Positions 24,859 to 32,667 of a DNA stretch of 64,000 bases are shown piece by piece (the first letter of the stretch is position 1; each line of letters begins with the position of its first letter). The notes beneath the pieces are model-generated. The model was not told the DNA's origin. It saw only the letters and a program-made list of their open reading frames with translations, and did not search any database. The stretch is from positions 44,565-108,564 of the forward strand of contig DATJJE010000061.1 in NCBI GenBank assembly GCA_035492455.1, in the 5' to 3' direction. The stretch comes from Gp6-AA40 sp035492455 (GTDB lineage Bacteria > Acidobacteriota > Vicinamibacteria > Vicinamibacterales > UBA2999). Position numbers and translations under genes: made by a program.

Positions 24859-25481
24859 TGCACGGACAGGTGGAGGCGGCAGTCGGACATCGGCATGCGA
24901 ATGCAGCCAGCGATGCCGCCGCGATCGAGCGGGTGCTGGCGGGCGACATCGATGCGTACGAAGAGCTGGTGCGCCGCTATCAGGCGGCGCTCTACCGCTA
25001 CGCTGTTGCGATGGTGCTCGACCATGATGTCGCGGCCGACATGGTGCAGGACGCATTCCTGCGCGCGTACACGAACCTGCGGAACTGCCGTGACCGCGAA
25101 CGGTTTCACGGCTGGTTGTTTCAGACGCTGCGCAATCGTTGTCTCGATCACCTGAAAGACACGCGGCGGAAGAACGTCCGGCTCGATGACCAGGCGCCAA
25201 TTCTCGACGCGGCGGAAGACCCCGGCGAAGCCTTCGAGCGCAAGGAACTCCGCTCGGACATTAGAAGTGCGCTTGCCGCCCTCCCGGAGGCGCAGCGCGA
25301 AGCATTCGTGATGCACTACGTGGAAGACATCCCGTACCACACGATGGCCGAACTCCTCGACACCAAGGTCAGCGCTCTCAAGATGCGCGTCATGCGGGCG
25401 CGGGAAGCGCTGTGCGGCGCCCTGCAGCGCCGGGAAGTGACCGAATCGGCGGCGGCTCGTCTATCTATTAGACGCAGCTGA
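24858..25481 (+). CDS. ECF-type RNA polymerase sigma factor
   Basis: A 207-residue extracytoplasmic-function sigma-70 factor. Region 2 covers about 30-95 (LAGDIDAYEELVRRYQAALY, then DMVQDAFLRAYTNLRNC). Region 4 covers about 145-195 (LPEAQREAFVMHYVEDIPYH, then MAELLDTKVSALKMRVMRA). ATG overlaps the previous stop in TGATG. Unusually the sigma gene is downstream of the putative membrane regulator rather than first. It probably drives its own operon and envelope genes in response to the signal sensed by the CBM48 proteins (inference). Confidence 0.9.
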   Translation: MHGQVEAAVGHRHANAASDAAAIERVLAGDIDAYEELVRRYQAALYRYAVAMVLDHDVAADMVQDAFLRAYTNLRNCRDRERFHGWLFQTLRNRCLDHLKDTRRKNVRLDDQAPILDAAEDPGEAFERKELRSDIRSALAALPEAQREAFVMHYVEDIPYHTMAELLDTKVSALKMRVMRAREALCGALQRREVTESAAARLSIRRS

Positions 25482-25499
25482 TGCTGCGAAGGAGAAGCA

Positions 25500-26210
25500 A
25501 TGAAGACCGTATTGACGACCGCGGCGATGTTGCTGCTGATCGTCCCTGTCGACGTGGCGCTTGCGCAGACGACGCAGGATCGGATTGACGCGGCGACCGC
25601 GCGTGCTCGGGAGGCCGGCGTTCCCGTCGCGCTGCTGGAAAGCAAGGTCGCGGAAGGGAAGGCCAAGGGCATTCCGATGGATCGCATTGCGGTCGCGGTC
25701 GAGCGACGCGAGGCGGCGCTGGAGAAGGCGAGCCAGGCATTGCGCGGCGGTCCTGAGATCGGTCCTGCAGACCTCGCTGTAGCCGCCGATGCCCTCGAAT
25801 CCGGCGTCAGCACCGAAGTCCTCAAGGCGCTCTCCGACACCGCGCCACGTGATCGGCGCGTCGTTGCGATAGCCGCATTGACCGAGCTTGTGCGGCAGGG
25901 CCGCGTGCCGGAAGCGGCGCTCGATCGTGTCAAGGATGCGTTGAAGCGTGGCCCCGATGCGCTCGCGAATCTGCCCGCGCAGGCGGCGGCGGCTGGCCAG
26001 AACAACGCCGGCGGTCAGTCAACGACACACGACGGCTCCAACGCCGGACAGGGACGTGGCGGTGCGCAGGGACCTCCGGCGAGCGTGCCGGCGCCCGGAA
26101 CATCGACCGAACCAACAAAACCTGGCTCCAGCAAACCCGACAAACCCGTAAACCCAGGGAAGCCGACCACCACCCCTGCCCCCGCTGTGGGCAGGGGCGG
26201 TGGACGTTAG
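25500..26210 (+). CDS. Secreted hypothetical protein, last gene of the sigma operon
   Basis: A 236-residue exported protein: signal peptide MKTVLTTAAMLLLIVPVDVA, a helical region to about residue 165 with repeated hydrophobic/charged heptads (IDAATARAREAGVPVALLES, LTELVRQGRVPEAALDRVKD), and a disordered Gly/Pro/Thr-rich tail ending VGRGGGR. No family recognised. A strong ribosome binding site (GAAGGAGAAGCA) and an 18-bp gap tie it to the ECF sigma gene; it is a plausible target or modulator of that system. The stop lies at the end of a strong hairpin. Confidence 0.7.
   Translation: MKTVLTTAAMLLLIVPVDVALAQTTQDRIDAATARAREAGVPVALLESKVAEGKAKGIPMDRIAVAVERREAALEKASQALRGGPEIGPADLAVAADALESGVSTEVLKALSDTAPRDRRVVAIAALTELVRQGRVPEAALDRVKDALKRGPDALANLPAQAAAAGQNNAGGQSTTHDGSNAGQGRGGAQGPPASVPAPGTSTEPTKPGSSKPDKPVNPGKPTTTPAPAVGRGGGR
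26167..26203 (+). terminator. Strong hairpin at end of sigma operon
   Basis: CCCCTGCCC (26173-26181) pairs perfectly with GGGCAGGGG (26189-26197) around a 7-base loop, extended by a 5-bp stem (26167-26171 with 26199-26203) beyond one mismatch. It lies inside the last codons of the preceding gene. No T-run follows, so it may slow polymerase or protect the 3' end rather than act as a classical intrinsic terminator. Confidence 0.45.
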
Positions 26211-26287
26211 CATCGCGACACGCGTAGGACAAACGCTGACCACGCCGCGGGTGGCTGTGCCTCATACTTGCGCTCGAGCCACTCTTC

Positions 26288-26764
26288 GTGGAGCCCACCC
26301 GCTTATTCGGCGAGAAACCCCCAACCACCAGAATCCTCGTTGTTGATGACGAGGAGAGTGTTTGCAAGATCATCAGTCGCTGTCTTGCGCCCCTCGGCTT
26401 CGACGTCGATACCGCGCTCGATGCGGATCGCGCGCTCGATTCGATGCGTGCTCAACGCGCCGACGTCGCGCTCGTCGACATACGCATGCCCGGGCGCGAC
26501 GGCGTATGGCTGATCGATCGGCTGCAGGAACAGTATCCGCGCACCGCGATCGTGATCGTCACGGGCGTTCGCGAGCTCGACCCACGCCTGACGCTGCGTC
26601 CCGGCGTCATCAGCTATCTCACCAAACCGTTCACAGCCGCGACGGTTCGCGAGGCCGTCACCAAGGCTGTCGCCTCCGTCGCATCGCTGCCAAAAGACGG
26701 CCCGCTCACCGAGGTACATCGCGTCTCAGACAGCGATCTTCCCGATTTTCCCGATACTAAATGA
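26288..26764 (+). CDS. Response regulator receiver protein
   Basis: A 158-residue receiver protein. The acidic pocket is ILVVDDEESVCKIISR, the phospho-acceptor Asp lies in ALVDIRMPGRDG, the Thr in IVIVTGVRELD and the Lys in ISYLTKPFTAA. A roughly 30-residue tail (from about 128) shows no output domain. The GTG start is the first available and is weakly supported. There is no kinase beside it, so phosphotransfer partners are elsewhere. Confidence 0.85.
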   Translation: MEPTRLFGEKPPTTRILVVDDEESVCKIISRCLAPLGFDVDTALDADRALDSMRAQRADVALVDIRMPGRDGVWLIDRLQEQYPRTAIVIVTGVRELDPRLTLRPGVISYLTKPFTAATVREAVTKAVASVASLPKDGPLTEVHRVSDSDLPDFPDTK

Positions 26765-26775
26765 TGGCAAGAATG

Positions 26776-26803
26776 TTGACGCCCTTGCCGACAGGCGTAT
26801 AGT
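26776..26803 (+). promoter_or_regulatory. Predicted sigma-70 promoter
   Basis: TTGACG (26776-26781) and TATAGT (26798-26803) are separated by 16 bases, a near-consensus housekeeping promoter just downstream of the receiver gene. Transcription would start near 26810, only about a dozen bases ahead of the GTG at 26823. Confidence 0.65.
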
Positions 26804-26822
26804 TCGCTGCACACTTACAGGT

Positions 26823-26978
26823 GTGAAACGACGCTCCACGACCGTCGCACCGGCGGACGCGCTGAGCCGTAAGCGTACTGCCGACATGCTGCGCAGGCTG
26901 CGTACGCTGAAGGGTCAGGTGAAGATGCTGAAGGCGCGCATCGACCGCGAGATGCGTCCCAAGCGCACCACCGACTAG
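26823..26978 (+). CDS. Small basic hypothetical protein (51 residues)
   Basis: A 51-residue, strongly basic protein from a GTG start, with a central amphipathic helix (MLRRLRTLKGQVKMLKARID) and basic ends. Support comes from the near-consensus promoter immediately upstream and from regular codon use; the ribosome binding site is weak (CAGGT) and the predicted leader is very short. No family recognised; nucleic-acid binding would fit the charge. The transcript could also be a small RNA. It ends 4 bp from the convergent PagL-like gene. Confidence 0.55.
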   Translation: MKRRSTTVAPADALSRKRTADMLRRLRTLKGQVKMLKARIDREMRPKRTTD

Positions 26979-26982
26979 CTCC

Positions 26983-28182
26983 TCACAACGCGTATCCGAC
27001 GCTGAAGGTCAGCGGGATCTTCACACCCGCGTTCTGCGTGAAGATGTTGCCGTTCGAGTAGTGATTGATCTTCACGCCGATGGTCATGTTCCTCTCTCGA
27101 CCGACGAACCAGCCGATCCCCATGAAGTCCTGAAACGTGAAGTGGCGGCCCGTATCGAGTCCGTCGAGCACGATCTTCGAAATGTAGGTGGGGCCCGCGA
27201 GCGAATACGCGAAATACATGTCGGCGCGTCGCGCCCGCAGAAAGGTGAATCGAAACAACGGATACGCGGACAGCGTGAAGAACCGTTCGTCGTTCTGCCG
27301 GGTCTTGTAGAACCCCGCGCTCGCACCGACGTCGAGCGCAAACACCTTGCGCGTATGAAACACGTTGCGTTCGAAGTGCGGCGCAATGCCGAAGTCGACT
27401 TTGGCGTGGCCACCCCAGAAGATTGGCACTGTACGGGAGACGAAGTCGTTCACGCTGTAACCCGTGCCTGACGAATACTCGACGGAGGCGATGTGATGCG
27501 GAAAGATGAATCCGGCCGCGCGGTTCGCTTCAACGACATCCGGTGGCAGCGGCCGCATCGTGTAGCGAACGCCGCCCGAGGCATACAGTGTGCGCGGTTG
27601 ATTGACGCTCGCCTTCCCGGGCGAGAGCGTCAGGCCGGCGGTCAGGTCCCAGGATGGAGTCAGTCGGTACTCGACACCTCCGCCGGCCAGTACGGACGCA
27701 TAATGCGCATCCGCCACGGCTTGAGCATTACCGAGGCCGAATCCCGTGCGGCTCGTGAACCCGAGGCCGCCCTCTCCGTAGGCGGACCATCGGTCGCGCA
27801 ATGGCATCCGCGCCTTCAGCGTCACGGCGCCGAAGTTGACGCGCACATGATGTGCGTCCACGTCGGCCGGCGTCACGCTGCGATACGTAACGTAATAGAG
27901 CGGGCGCATGTAGCTCGCCTGCGCCGACAGGAAGCGGTTGAATTCGTGGCCGAGCAGCATGACGCGGACGTCGACGCGTGGCACGTCGATCGACTGCGCG
28001 TGAAATGCGGGCTGCAGTTGCTGCTGTGAGAATGGCTGGTCGATTGCGCCGACGTTGATGGTGATGAACGAATTCTGCAGCGCGCGAGGGTATTGCGTCC
28101 GCGCGTCGTCAGGCGATTGCGCGAACGCCGGGACGCACATCCACAGAAGCAGCAGCCACGAGGCGCATGCGCAGAGGCGCAT
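26983..28182 (-). CDS. Outer-membrane protein with PagL-like (acyloxyacyl hydrolase) C-terminal half
   Basis: A 399-residue exported protein (signal peptide to about residue 21, ending AFAQ). Residues about 30-215 look like one small beta barrel (SAYGEGGLGFTSRTGF, AGGGVEYRLTPSWDLTAGLT). Residues about 225-399 resemble the lipid A 3-O-deacylase PagL family, including the His-x-Ser motif in INHYSNGNIF (His374, Ser376). In PagL enzymes a Glu follows about a dozen residues later; here that place reads NAGVK, so activity is uncertain. Two barrels in tandem would be unusual. The start overlaps the DUF4159 stop by one base (TAATG). Confidence 0.7.
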   Translation of the reverse strand: MRLCACASWLLLLWMCVPAFAQSPDDARTQYPRALQNSFITINVGAIDQPFSQQQLQPAFHAQSIDVPRVDVRVMLLGHEFNRFLSAQASYMRPLYYVTYRSVTPADVDAHHVRVNFGAVTLKARMPLRDRWSAYGEGGLGFTSRTGFGLGNAQAVADAHYASVLAGGGVEYRLTPSWDLTAGLTLSPGKASVNQPRTLYASGGVRYTMRPLPPDVVEANRAAGFIFPHHIASVEYSSGTGYSVNDFVSRTVPIFWGGHAKVDFGIAPHFERNVFHTRKVFALDVGASAGFYKTRQNDERFFTLSAYPLFRFTFLRARRADMYFAYSLAGPTYISKIVLDGLDTGRHFTFQDFMGIGWFVGRERNMTIGVKINHYSNGNIFTQNAGVKIPLTFSVGYAL

Positions 28183-29024
28183 TAATGCGTGAGCGCGTAC
28201 AGAAACGCGTTGATGCCGAGCGCGTAGCCTTTGGGTCCGAACATCATGAAATAGCGCGGGTCATCGCCTTCGCGCTCCCAGGAATCACCGATGTCGGTGT
28301 TATGCGTGATGAGCACAACGATGCGCCCGCGCTGGTCCGCGATGGCGCGCAGATGCGGCACCGCGCTGTCGGCGCCCTGTTCGGACGTGTGACCGCCGGA
28401 GCGTTCGTAGAAGCCGATGTTTGGAATCTGCGTCACGCCGCTCACTTCGAACTGCGTGCGCATGATCGGGTGCTCCTCGGGAATGTCAAAGATCGGATAT
28501 TGGTCGGCCGGCAGTGCGTGGCGGATCTCGCGCACCCAGTGATCCCATTCGTAGGAGCCCCAGAAATCGTCGACCCAGAGAAACCCGCCTTTGAGCAGAT
28601 ACGTGCGCAGGTTCAGTCCCTCGGCTTCGTTGATCGACACTGCGCCGGGTGCAGAGAGGATCACGACCGGACACCCGAACAGCTCCGGACCGCCGAGGTT
28701 CACCAGCAAATGGTTCGGCTCACGCTGCGCGTTGAAGCTGACATTCGCCTTCGTCAGCTCGGAGAACCGGATCGAAAAGTTGATGTCGGCGCGAGGGTAG
28801 TCAGTTCGCCAGCTGCCATCCCGGCCGTCCGCGGACTGACGATACACCACGCGGCAATAGTGGAAGCGGCCGTCAAAATCCTGCGCCGTGGCGATGCGGC
28901 CGGCGCCGAAGCCGAAGAAACCGCCGCGGCCGAACTGCGCATTGGCGACCGTTGCGGTCAACGTGCAGATCACCGCAAGAATCAACGTCCAGCGTCGGGT
29001 AGCGCGGGCCGCTCGCGCGTGCAT
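28182..29024 (-). CDS. Secreted DUF4159 protein, copy 1
   Basis: A 280-residue exported protein (signal peptide to about residue 29, ending VANAQ) occupied by one DUF4159 domain, a family with a class-I glutamine-amidotransferase-like (ThuA-related) fold and no known activity. Shared with the three paralogues in this window: FHYCR and a second Cys in ELFGCP (probable disulfide), YPRADINFSIRFSELTK, GGFLWVDDFWGSYEWDHW, TSEQGADSA, ITHNTDIGDSWEREGDD and the C-terminal YALTH. It is coupled to the PagL-like gene and diverges from gamma-glutamyltransferase across only 32 bp. Confidence 0.85.
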   Translation of the reverse strand: MHARAARATRRWTLILAVICTLTATVANAQFGRGGFFGFGAGRIATAQDFDGRFHYCRVVYRQSADGRDGSWRTDYPRADINFSIRFSELTKANVSFNAQREPNHLLVNLGGPELFGCPVVILSAPGAVSINEAEGLNLRTYLLKGGFLWVDDFWGSYEWDHWVREIRHALPADQYPIFDIPEEHPIMRTQFEVSGVTQIPNIGFYERSGGHTSEQGADSAVPHLRAIADQRGRIVVLITHNTDIGDSWEREGDDPRYFMMFGPKGYALGINAFLYALTH

Positions 29025-29056
29025 GCGGAAGAGTGTACTGCGATATCGTAACGACC

Positions 29057-30778
29057 ATGCAGAACCGCCCTGTGCTGTCGCTCATCGCCGCCTGTGTCGT
29101 GCTGCTGACCGTTACTTCCGCCGGGCAGGAGTTCACGAAACCGAAGGTCGTCGTCGGTCGATCGAAAGTCGCGACGAAGTATGGGATCGTCGCCGCAAGT
29201 CAGCCGCTTGCCGCGCAAGCCGGCGTGCAGATCCTGGAGCGCGGCGGCAACGCCGTTGATGCAGCGGTCGCGGCCAATGCGGTGATGGCGCTCGTCGAGC
29301 CTCACTACAACGGCATCGGCGGCGATCTGCTGGCGATCTATTACGAAGCGCGCACGGGGAAGCTGTACGGTCTCAACGCCGCGGGATGGGCACCCGCGGG
29401 ATTGACGCCGGCATTTCTCGCGTCGAAAGGGATCACGCGGATGCCGGGCAGCGGCATTCACACCGTCACCGTCCCCGGCGCCGTTGCAGGATGGGATGCG
29501 CTGCGCGGGCGATTCGGAAAGCTGCCGATGTCCGATCTGCTCGCGTCGGCGATCCACTACGCCAATGATGGCTTCCCCGTCACCGACGTGATCGCGAACT
29601 TCTGGGCGAGCGGCGCGGCGAAGCTTGCCGCCGAGTCGCTCGCCGCTGAAACCTTCCTGCCGAATGGCCGCGCGCCGCGCGCCGGCGACGTCTTCAAGAA
29701 CCCGCGTCTCGCGCGCACGCTGCGGCTCATCGCCGACAAGGGGGCGGCAGGCTTCTACGAAGGAAAGACTGCTGAAGCGATCGTCGCTATCTCGCGCGAA
29801 AAGGGCGGCGCGATGACGTTGGCGGATCTGAAAGAGTTCAAGCCCGAGTGGGTCGATCCGATTTCGACGATGTACCACGGTTGGAACGTCTACGAGCTGC
29901 CGCCGAACACACAGGGGATTGCTGCGCTCATGATGCTGAACATCATGGAGCGCTATCCGCTGGCGGAATACGGCTTCCACAGCACGCGCACGATGCACGT
30001 GATGATCGAGGCGAAGAAGCTCGCCTATGCCGACATGCTGCGCTACGTGGCGGACCCGCACTTTTCGAACGTCCCGGTCGCGACGCTGCTCAGCAAACCG
30101 CATGCAGTCGAACGCGCGAAGCTCATCGATCCGCGAAAGGCCGCCTGTGACGTGCAGCCATCGAGGCTCACGGGCGTGACCACTGCGCAGGGTGGTGACA
30201 CGATCTATCTGTCTGTGATCGACAAGGACGGCAACATCGTTTCGCTCATCCAGTCGCTCTATTCGTCGTTCGGCAGCGGCATCGTTGCGCCGGATACCGG
30301 CATCATGCTGCACAATCGCGGCGCGCTGTTTACGCTCGAGGCCGGGCATCCGAATCTGCTCGCCGGACGGAAACGTCCGCTGACGACGCTTGTACCGGCA
30401 TTCATGTCGAAGGACGATGTGAAGATCGGCTTCGGCATCATGGGTGGGTTCAATCAGGCGCAGGCGCACGCGCAGTTTGTGTCGAACGTCGTAGACTTCG
30501 GGCTCGACGTGCAGGAAGCGCTCGAGGCAGGCCGCTTCACGAAGACGTCGTTCGGCGGCTGCGATGTGGACGTCGAGGAGCTCGTGCCCGAAAAAACGCG
30601 GTCAGACCTCGCGGCGCTCGGCCATGAAGTCAAAGTCATCCCGCCCCGCAGCAGTGTGTTCGGGTACGGTCAGGCGGTGATGAGCAACGGCGCCGGAGTC
30701 CACTTCGGAGGCTCGGAGCCGAGGCACGACGGCGAGGCAATCCCCGAAGCCCCGCAGGTGTTCGGAACCGCACGCTGA
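29057..30778 (+). CDS. ggt: Gamma-glutamyltransferase
   Basis: A 573-residue periplasmic Ntn-hydrolase that cleaves or transfers the gamma-glutamyl group of glutathione-type compounds. Signal peptide (LSLIAACVVLLTVTSAGQ), conserved IVAASQPLAAQAGVQILERG, GNAVDAAVAANAVMALVEPH and GGDLLAIYYE in the large subunit. Autocleavage is expected before Thr382 (GGDTIYLSVIDKDGNIV), which becomes the nucleophile of the small subunit. GSGI and RPLTTLVPAF follow. The ATG at 29057 is chosen because it starts at the signal peptide. The stop overlaps the next coding frame by 4 bases. Confidence 0.93.
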   Translation: MQNRPVLSLIAACVVLLTVTSAGQEFTKPKVVVGRSKVATKYGIVAASQPLAAQAGVQILERGGNAVDAAVAANAVMALVEPHYNGIGGDLLAIYYEARTGKLYGLNAAGWAPAGLTPAFLASKGITRMPGSGIHTVTVPGAVAGWDALRGRFGKLPMSDLLASAIHYANDGFPVTDVIANFWASGAAKLAAESLAAETFLPNGRAPRAGDVFKNPRLARTLRLIADKGAAGFYEGKTAEAIVAISREKGGAMTLADLKEFKPEWVDPISTMYHGWNVYELPPNTQGIAALMMLNIMERYPLAEYGFHSTRTMHVMIEAKKLAYADMLRYVADPHFSNVPVATLLSKPHAVERAKLIDPRKAACDVQPSRLTGVTTAQGGDTIYLSVIDKDGNIVSLIQSLYSSFGSGIVAPDTGIMLHNRGALFTLEAGHPNLLAGRKRPLTTLVPAFMSKDDVKIGFGIMGGFNQAQAHAQFVSNVVDFGLDVQEALEAGRFTKTSFGGCDVDVEELVPEKTRSDLAALGHEVKVIPPRSSVFGYGQAVMSNGAGVHFGGSEPRHDGEAIPEAPQVFGTAR

Positions 30779-31470
30779 AGGTCGATCTCGACATCGTTCA
30801 CGAAGACCGGCAGCTGCTGGTCATCAACAAGCCTGCCGGTCTGCTGTCGGTACCGCTGCCGCGCAAGCAGGACGAACCGTCGGTATACGGCTACCTGGAG
30901 CGCTACCTGCGTTCGCAGAAGCGGCGTCCGTTCGTGGTGCATCGCATCGATCGAGATACGTCGGGCCTCGTTGTCTTCGCCAAGGATGCGCGCGCGCAGC
31001 AGACGCTGAAGAAGCAGTTCATTCATCGCGATCCGCAACGGGTGTATCTCGCGCTCGTGTACGGGCACCCGGTGTCAGACCGGGGCACGTGGAGCGATCA
31101 CCTTGTGTGGGATCGCAAGGCGCTGATTCAGAAGCGCACGCATCCGCGTGACCCGCAGGGAGCGGAGGCGGTATGCGACTACCGCGTGGTCGAGACATTC
31201 CGCGACACGTCGCTGCTCGAAGTGCGTCTGCAGACCGGTAAGCGGAACCAGATTCGTATCCAGGCGCGGCTGCGCGGCCATACGCTCGTCGGAGAGCGGC
31301 GATATGTCTACGGACCCGAGGCGCTGCGGCCGATTGCGTTTCCGCGCCAGGCGCTGCACGCTTATCGTCTGGCGTTCCGGCATCCGGTGGATGGACGCGC
31401 GATGCAGTTCGAGGCGCCGCTGCCGGCTGACTTCAGCAAGCTGCTGGCACGTCTTCGCGCGGAACGATGA
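30775..31470 (+). CDS. RluA-family RNA pseudouridine synthase with non-canonical (CTG) start
   Basis: Isomerises uridine to pseudouridine in rRNA or tRNA. From a CTG at 30775 the product is 231 residues and begins KVDLDIVHEDRQLLVINKPA, exactly the expected N-terminus of the family. The active-site motif HRIDRDTSGLVVFAKD has the catalytic Asp at residue 59, followed by TGKRNQIRIQARLRGHTLVG. No ATG, GTG or TTG exists in frame before codon 53, and starting there would remove the first strands of the catalytic core. The CTG overlaps the TGA of the gamma-glutamyltransferase gene (CTGA), which suggests start by translational coupling. Subtype (RluA, RluC or RluD) not decided. Confidence 0.85.
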   Translation: MKVDLDIVHEDRQLLVINKPAGLLSVPLPRKQDEPSVYGYLERYLRSQKRRPFVVHRIDRDTSGLVVFAKDARAQQTLKKQFIHRDPQRVYLALVYGHPVSDRGTWSDHLVWDRKALIQKRTHPRDPQGAEAVCDYRVVETFRDTSLLEVRLQTGKRNQIRIQARLRGHTLVGERRYVYGPEALRPIAFPRQALHAYRLAFRHPVDGRAMQFEAPLPADFSKLLARLRAER

Positions 31471-31976
31471 CAGACGACCACGCCGTCCACATTCGCCGCA
31501 GCACCGTCGAGGACTTCGACGGGTTCTACGACTGTTTCGCGGCAATCTGCCGCGAGCGGCAGTATCTGGCGCTCGTCGAGCCGCCGCCCAGGCATGCGGC
31601 GCGCGAATTCATCGAGGACGCCCGGCGGCGCGGAATGGTGCAGTACGTCGCGATCGCCGACGGACGTATCGTCGGCTGGTGCGACATCGTCCCGCACGCG
31701 TGGGAAGGCTTCCGTCACTCCGGCCGGCTCGGTATGGGTATCGATCTCGAATTCCGTCGGAAGGGGATTGGACGCCGCCTGATGGACGCCGCGATCGGCG
31801 ACGCGCGCGCGGATGGGTTGACGCGCATCGAGCTCGAGGTCTTCAGCTCCAACATATACGCGATCAAGCTATATGAGCGGCGCGGATTCGTGCACGAAGG
31901 GTTACATCGCCGCGGGCGCGTCATCGACGGCCGAGTCGAAGACGTACTGATGATGGGCCTGCTATTCGATGAGTAG
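31467..31976 (+). CDS. GNAT-family N-acetyltransferase
   Basis: A 169-residue acetyl-CoA-dependent acetyltransferase. The CoA-binding motif A is LGMGIDLEFRRKGIGRRLMD, followed by motif B in IELEVFSSNIYAIKLYERRG and FVHEGLHRRGRVIDG at the end, which resembles ribosomal-protein or small-molecule acetyltransferases of the RimI/YhhY type. The start lies within the stop of the pseudouridine synthase gene (ATGA). It belongs to a coupled run of six genes (30775-33829). Substrate unknown. Confidence 0.88.
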   Translation: MTDDHAVHIRRSTVEDFDGFYDCFAAICRERQYLALVEPPPRHAAREFIEDARRRGMVQYVAIADGRIVGWCDIVPHAWEGFRHSGRLGMGIDLEFRRKGIGRRLMDAAIGDARADGLTRIELEVFSSNIYAIKLYERRGFVHEGLHRRGRVIDGRVEDVLMMGLLFDE

Positions 31977-31981
31977 TGTAC

Positions 31982-32272
31982 ATGGCGTTCCGCAAACAGC
32001 TCATCGAGCTTCTGTCGACCGAGTTCCGTTCCGCGTCGTCGCTCGCGCGGGAGCTTGGCATGACGCGAGGCGATGTGCAGGACGATCTCCGACACGCATT
32101 GCGATCGGCTCGCGCCGCGGGTCACGACATCGAGGTAGTGCCGGCGCGGTGCAAGTCGTGCGATTTCGTATTCAGCGTCGAGAAGCTGCTGAAACCCAGT
32201 CGCTGCCCGGCGTGCAAGGGGGCAAGAGTGTTCGAGCCGATGATTCGCATCCGCCGCAGCGAAAATAGTTGA
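31982..32272 (+). CDS. HTH regulator fused to zinc ribbon (COG3357-like)
   Basis: A 96-residue predicted transcriptional regulator: an N-terminal helix-turn-helix (LIELLSTEFRSASSLARELG, MTRGDVQDDLRHALRSAR) and a C-terminal zinc ribbon with CKSC and CPAC knuckles (PARCKSCDFVF, PSRCPACKGARV). This architecture matches a small prokaryotic family of HTH/zinc-ribbon proteins. The ATG at 31982 is used rather than the GTG at 31976, which overlaps the previous stop. Its gene is embedded in an operon of acetyltransferases and a methyltransferase that it may regulate. Confidence 0.8.
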   Translation: MAFRKQLIELLSTEFRSASSLARELGMTRGDVQDDLRHALRSARAAGHDIEVVPARCKSCDFVFSVEKLLKPSRCPACKGARVFEPMIRIRRSENS

Positions 32273-32667
32273 CCGGTACGCGGCAAGCACGCATTCTCGA
32301 TTCAATGTACGAATCGCGCCACGTTCCATTAGCGACGCGGACGCAATTCATCCGGCGCCTCGCGCGGCACTTCGGAGCCGCGATGCTGCTCATTGGTGGA
32401 TCGCTGATCGTCGGCGTGCTGGGATACCGCTACATCGAAGGAATGGCCTGGATCGATGCGTATCTGAATGCCGCGATGCTGCTCGGTGGCATGGGTCCGG
32501 TTCCTCCGGATCTGCATACGGAAACGGGAAAACTCTTCGCCGGCGCCTACGCGCTGTATTCGGGGATGGTCGTCCTTGCCGCTGCGAGCATTCTCATTGC
32601 ACCCGTGTTCCATCGCATCATCCATCGCTTTCATCTGCAGGAAGAGGAGAAACGTCGGACGCGATGA
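32269..32667 (+). CDS. Two-helix membrane protein resembling a small ion channel
   Basis: A 132-residue inner-membrane protein from a TTG that overlaps the previous stop; an internal ATG at 32305 would give 120 residues. Topology: helix 1 (about 36-54, FGAAMLLIGGSLIVGVLGYR), a re-entrant-looking segment (WIDAYLNAAMLLGGMGPVPP), then helix 2 (about 93-113, YALYSGMVVLAAASILIAPV) and a basic C-terminus. This helix-pore-helix plan recalls potassium channels, but the usual TVGYG-type filter is replaced by GGMGPV. Similar proteins are generally left uncharacterised. Overlaps the methyltransferase gene by 4 bp. Confidence 0.7.
   Translation: MTGTRQARILDSMYESRHVPLATRTQFIRRLARHFGAAMLLIGGSLIVGVLGYRYIEGMAWIDAYLNAAMLLGGMGPVPPDLHTETGKLFAGAYALYSGMVVLAAASILIAPVFHRIIHRFHLQEEEKRRTR

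Noticed and set aside
29982..30469. Part of a 495-residue minus-strand frame opposite gamma-glutamyltransferase
   Set aside because: Antisense shadow of a gene with complete catalytic motifs on the plus strand.
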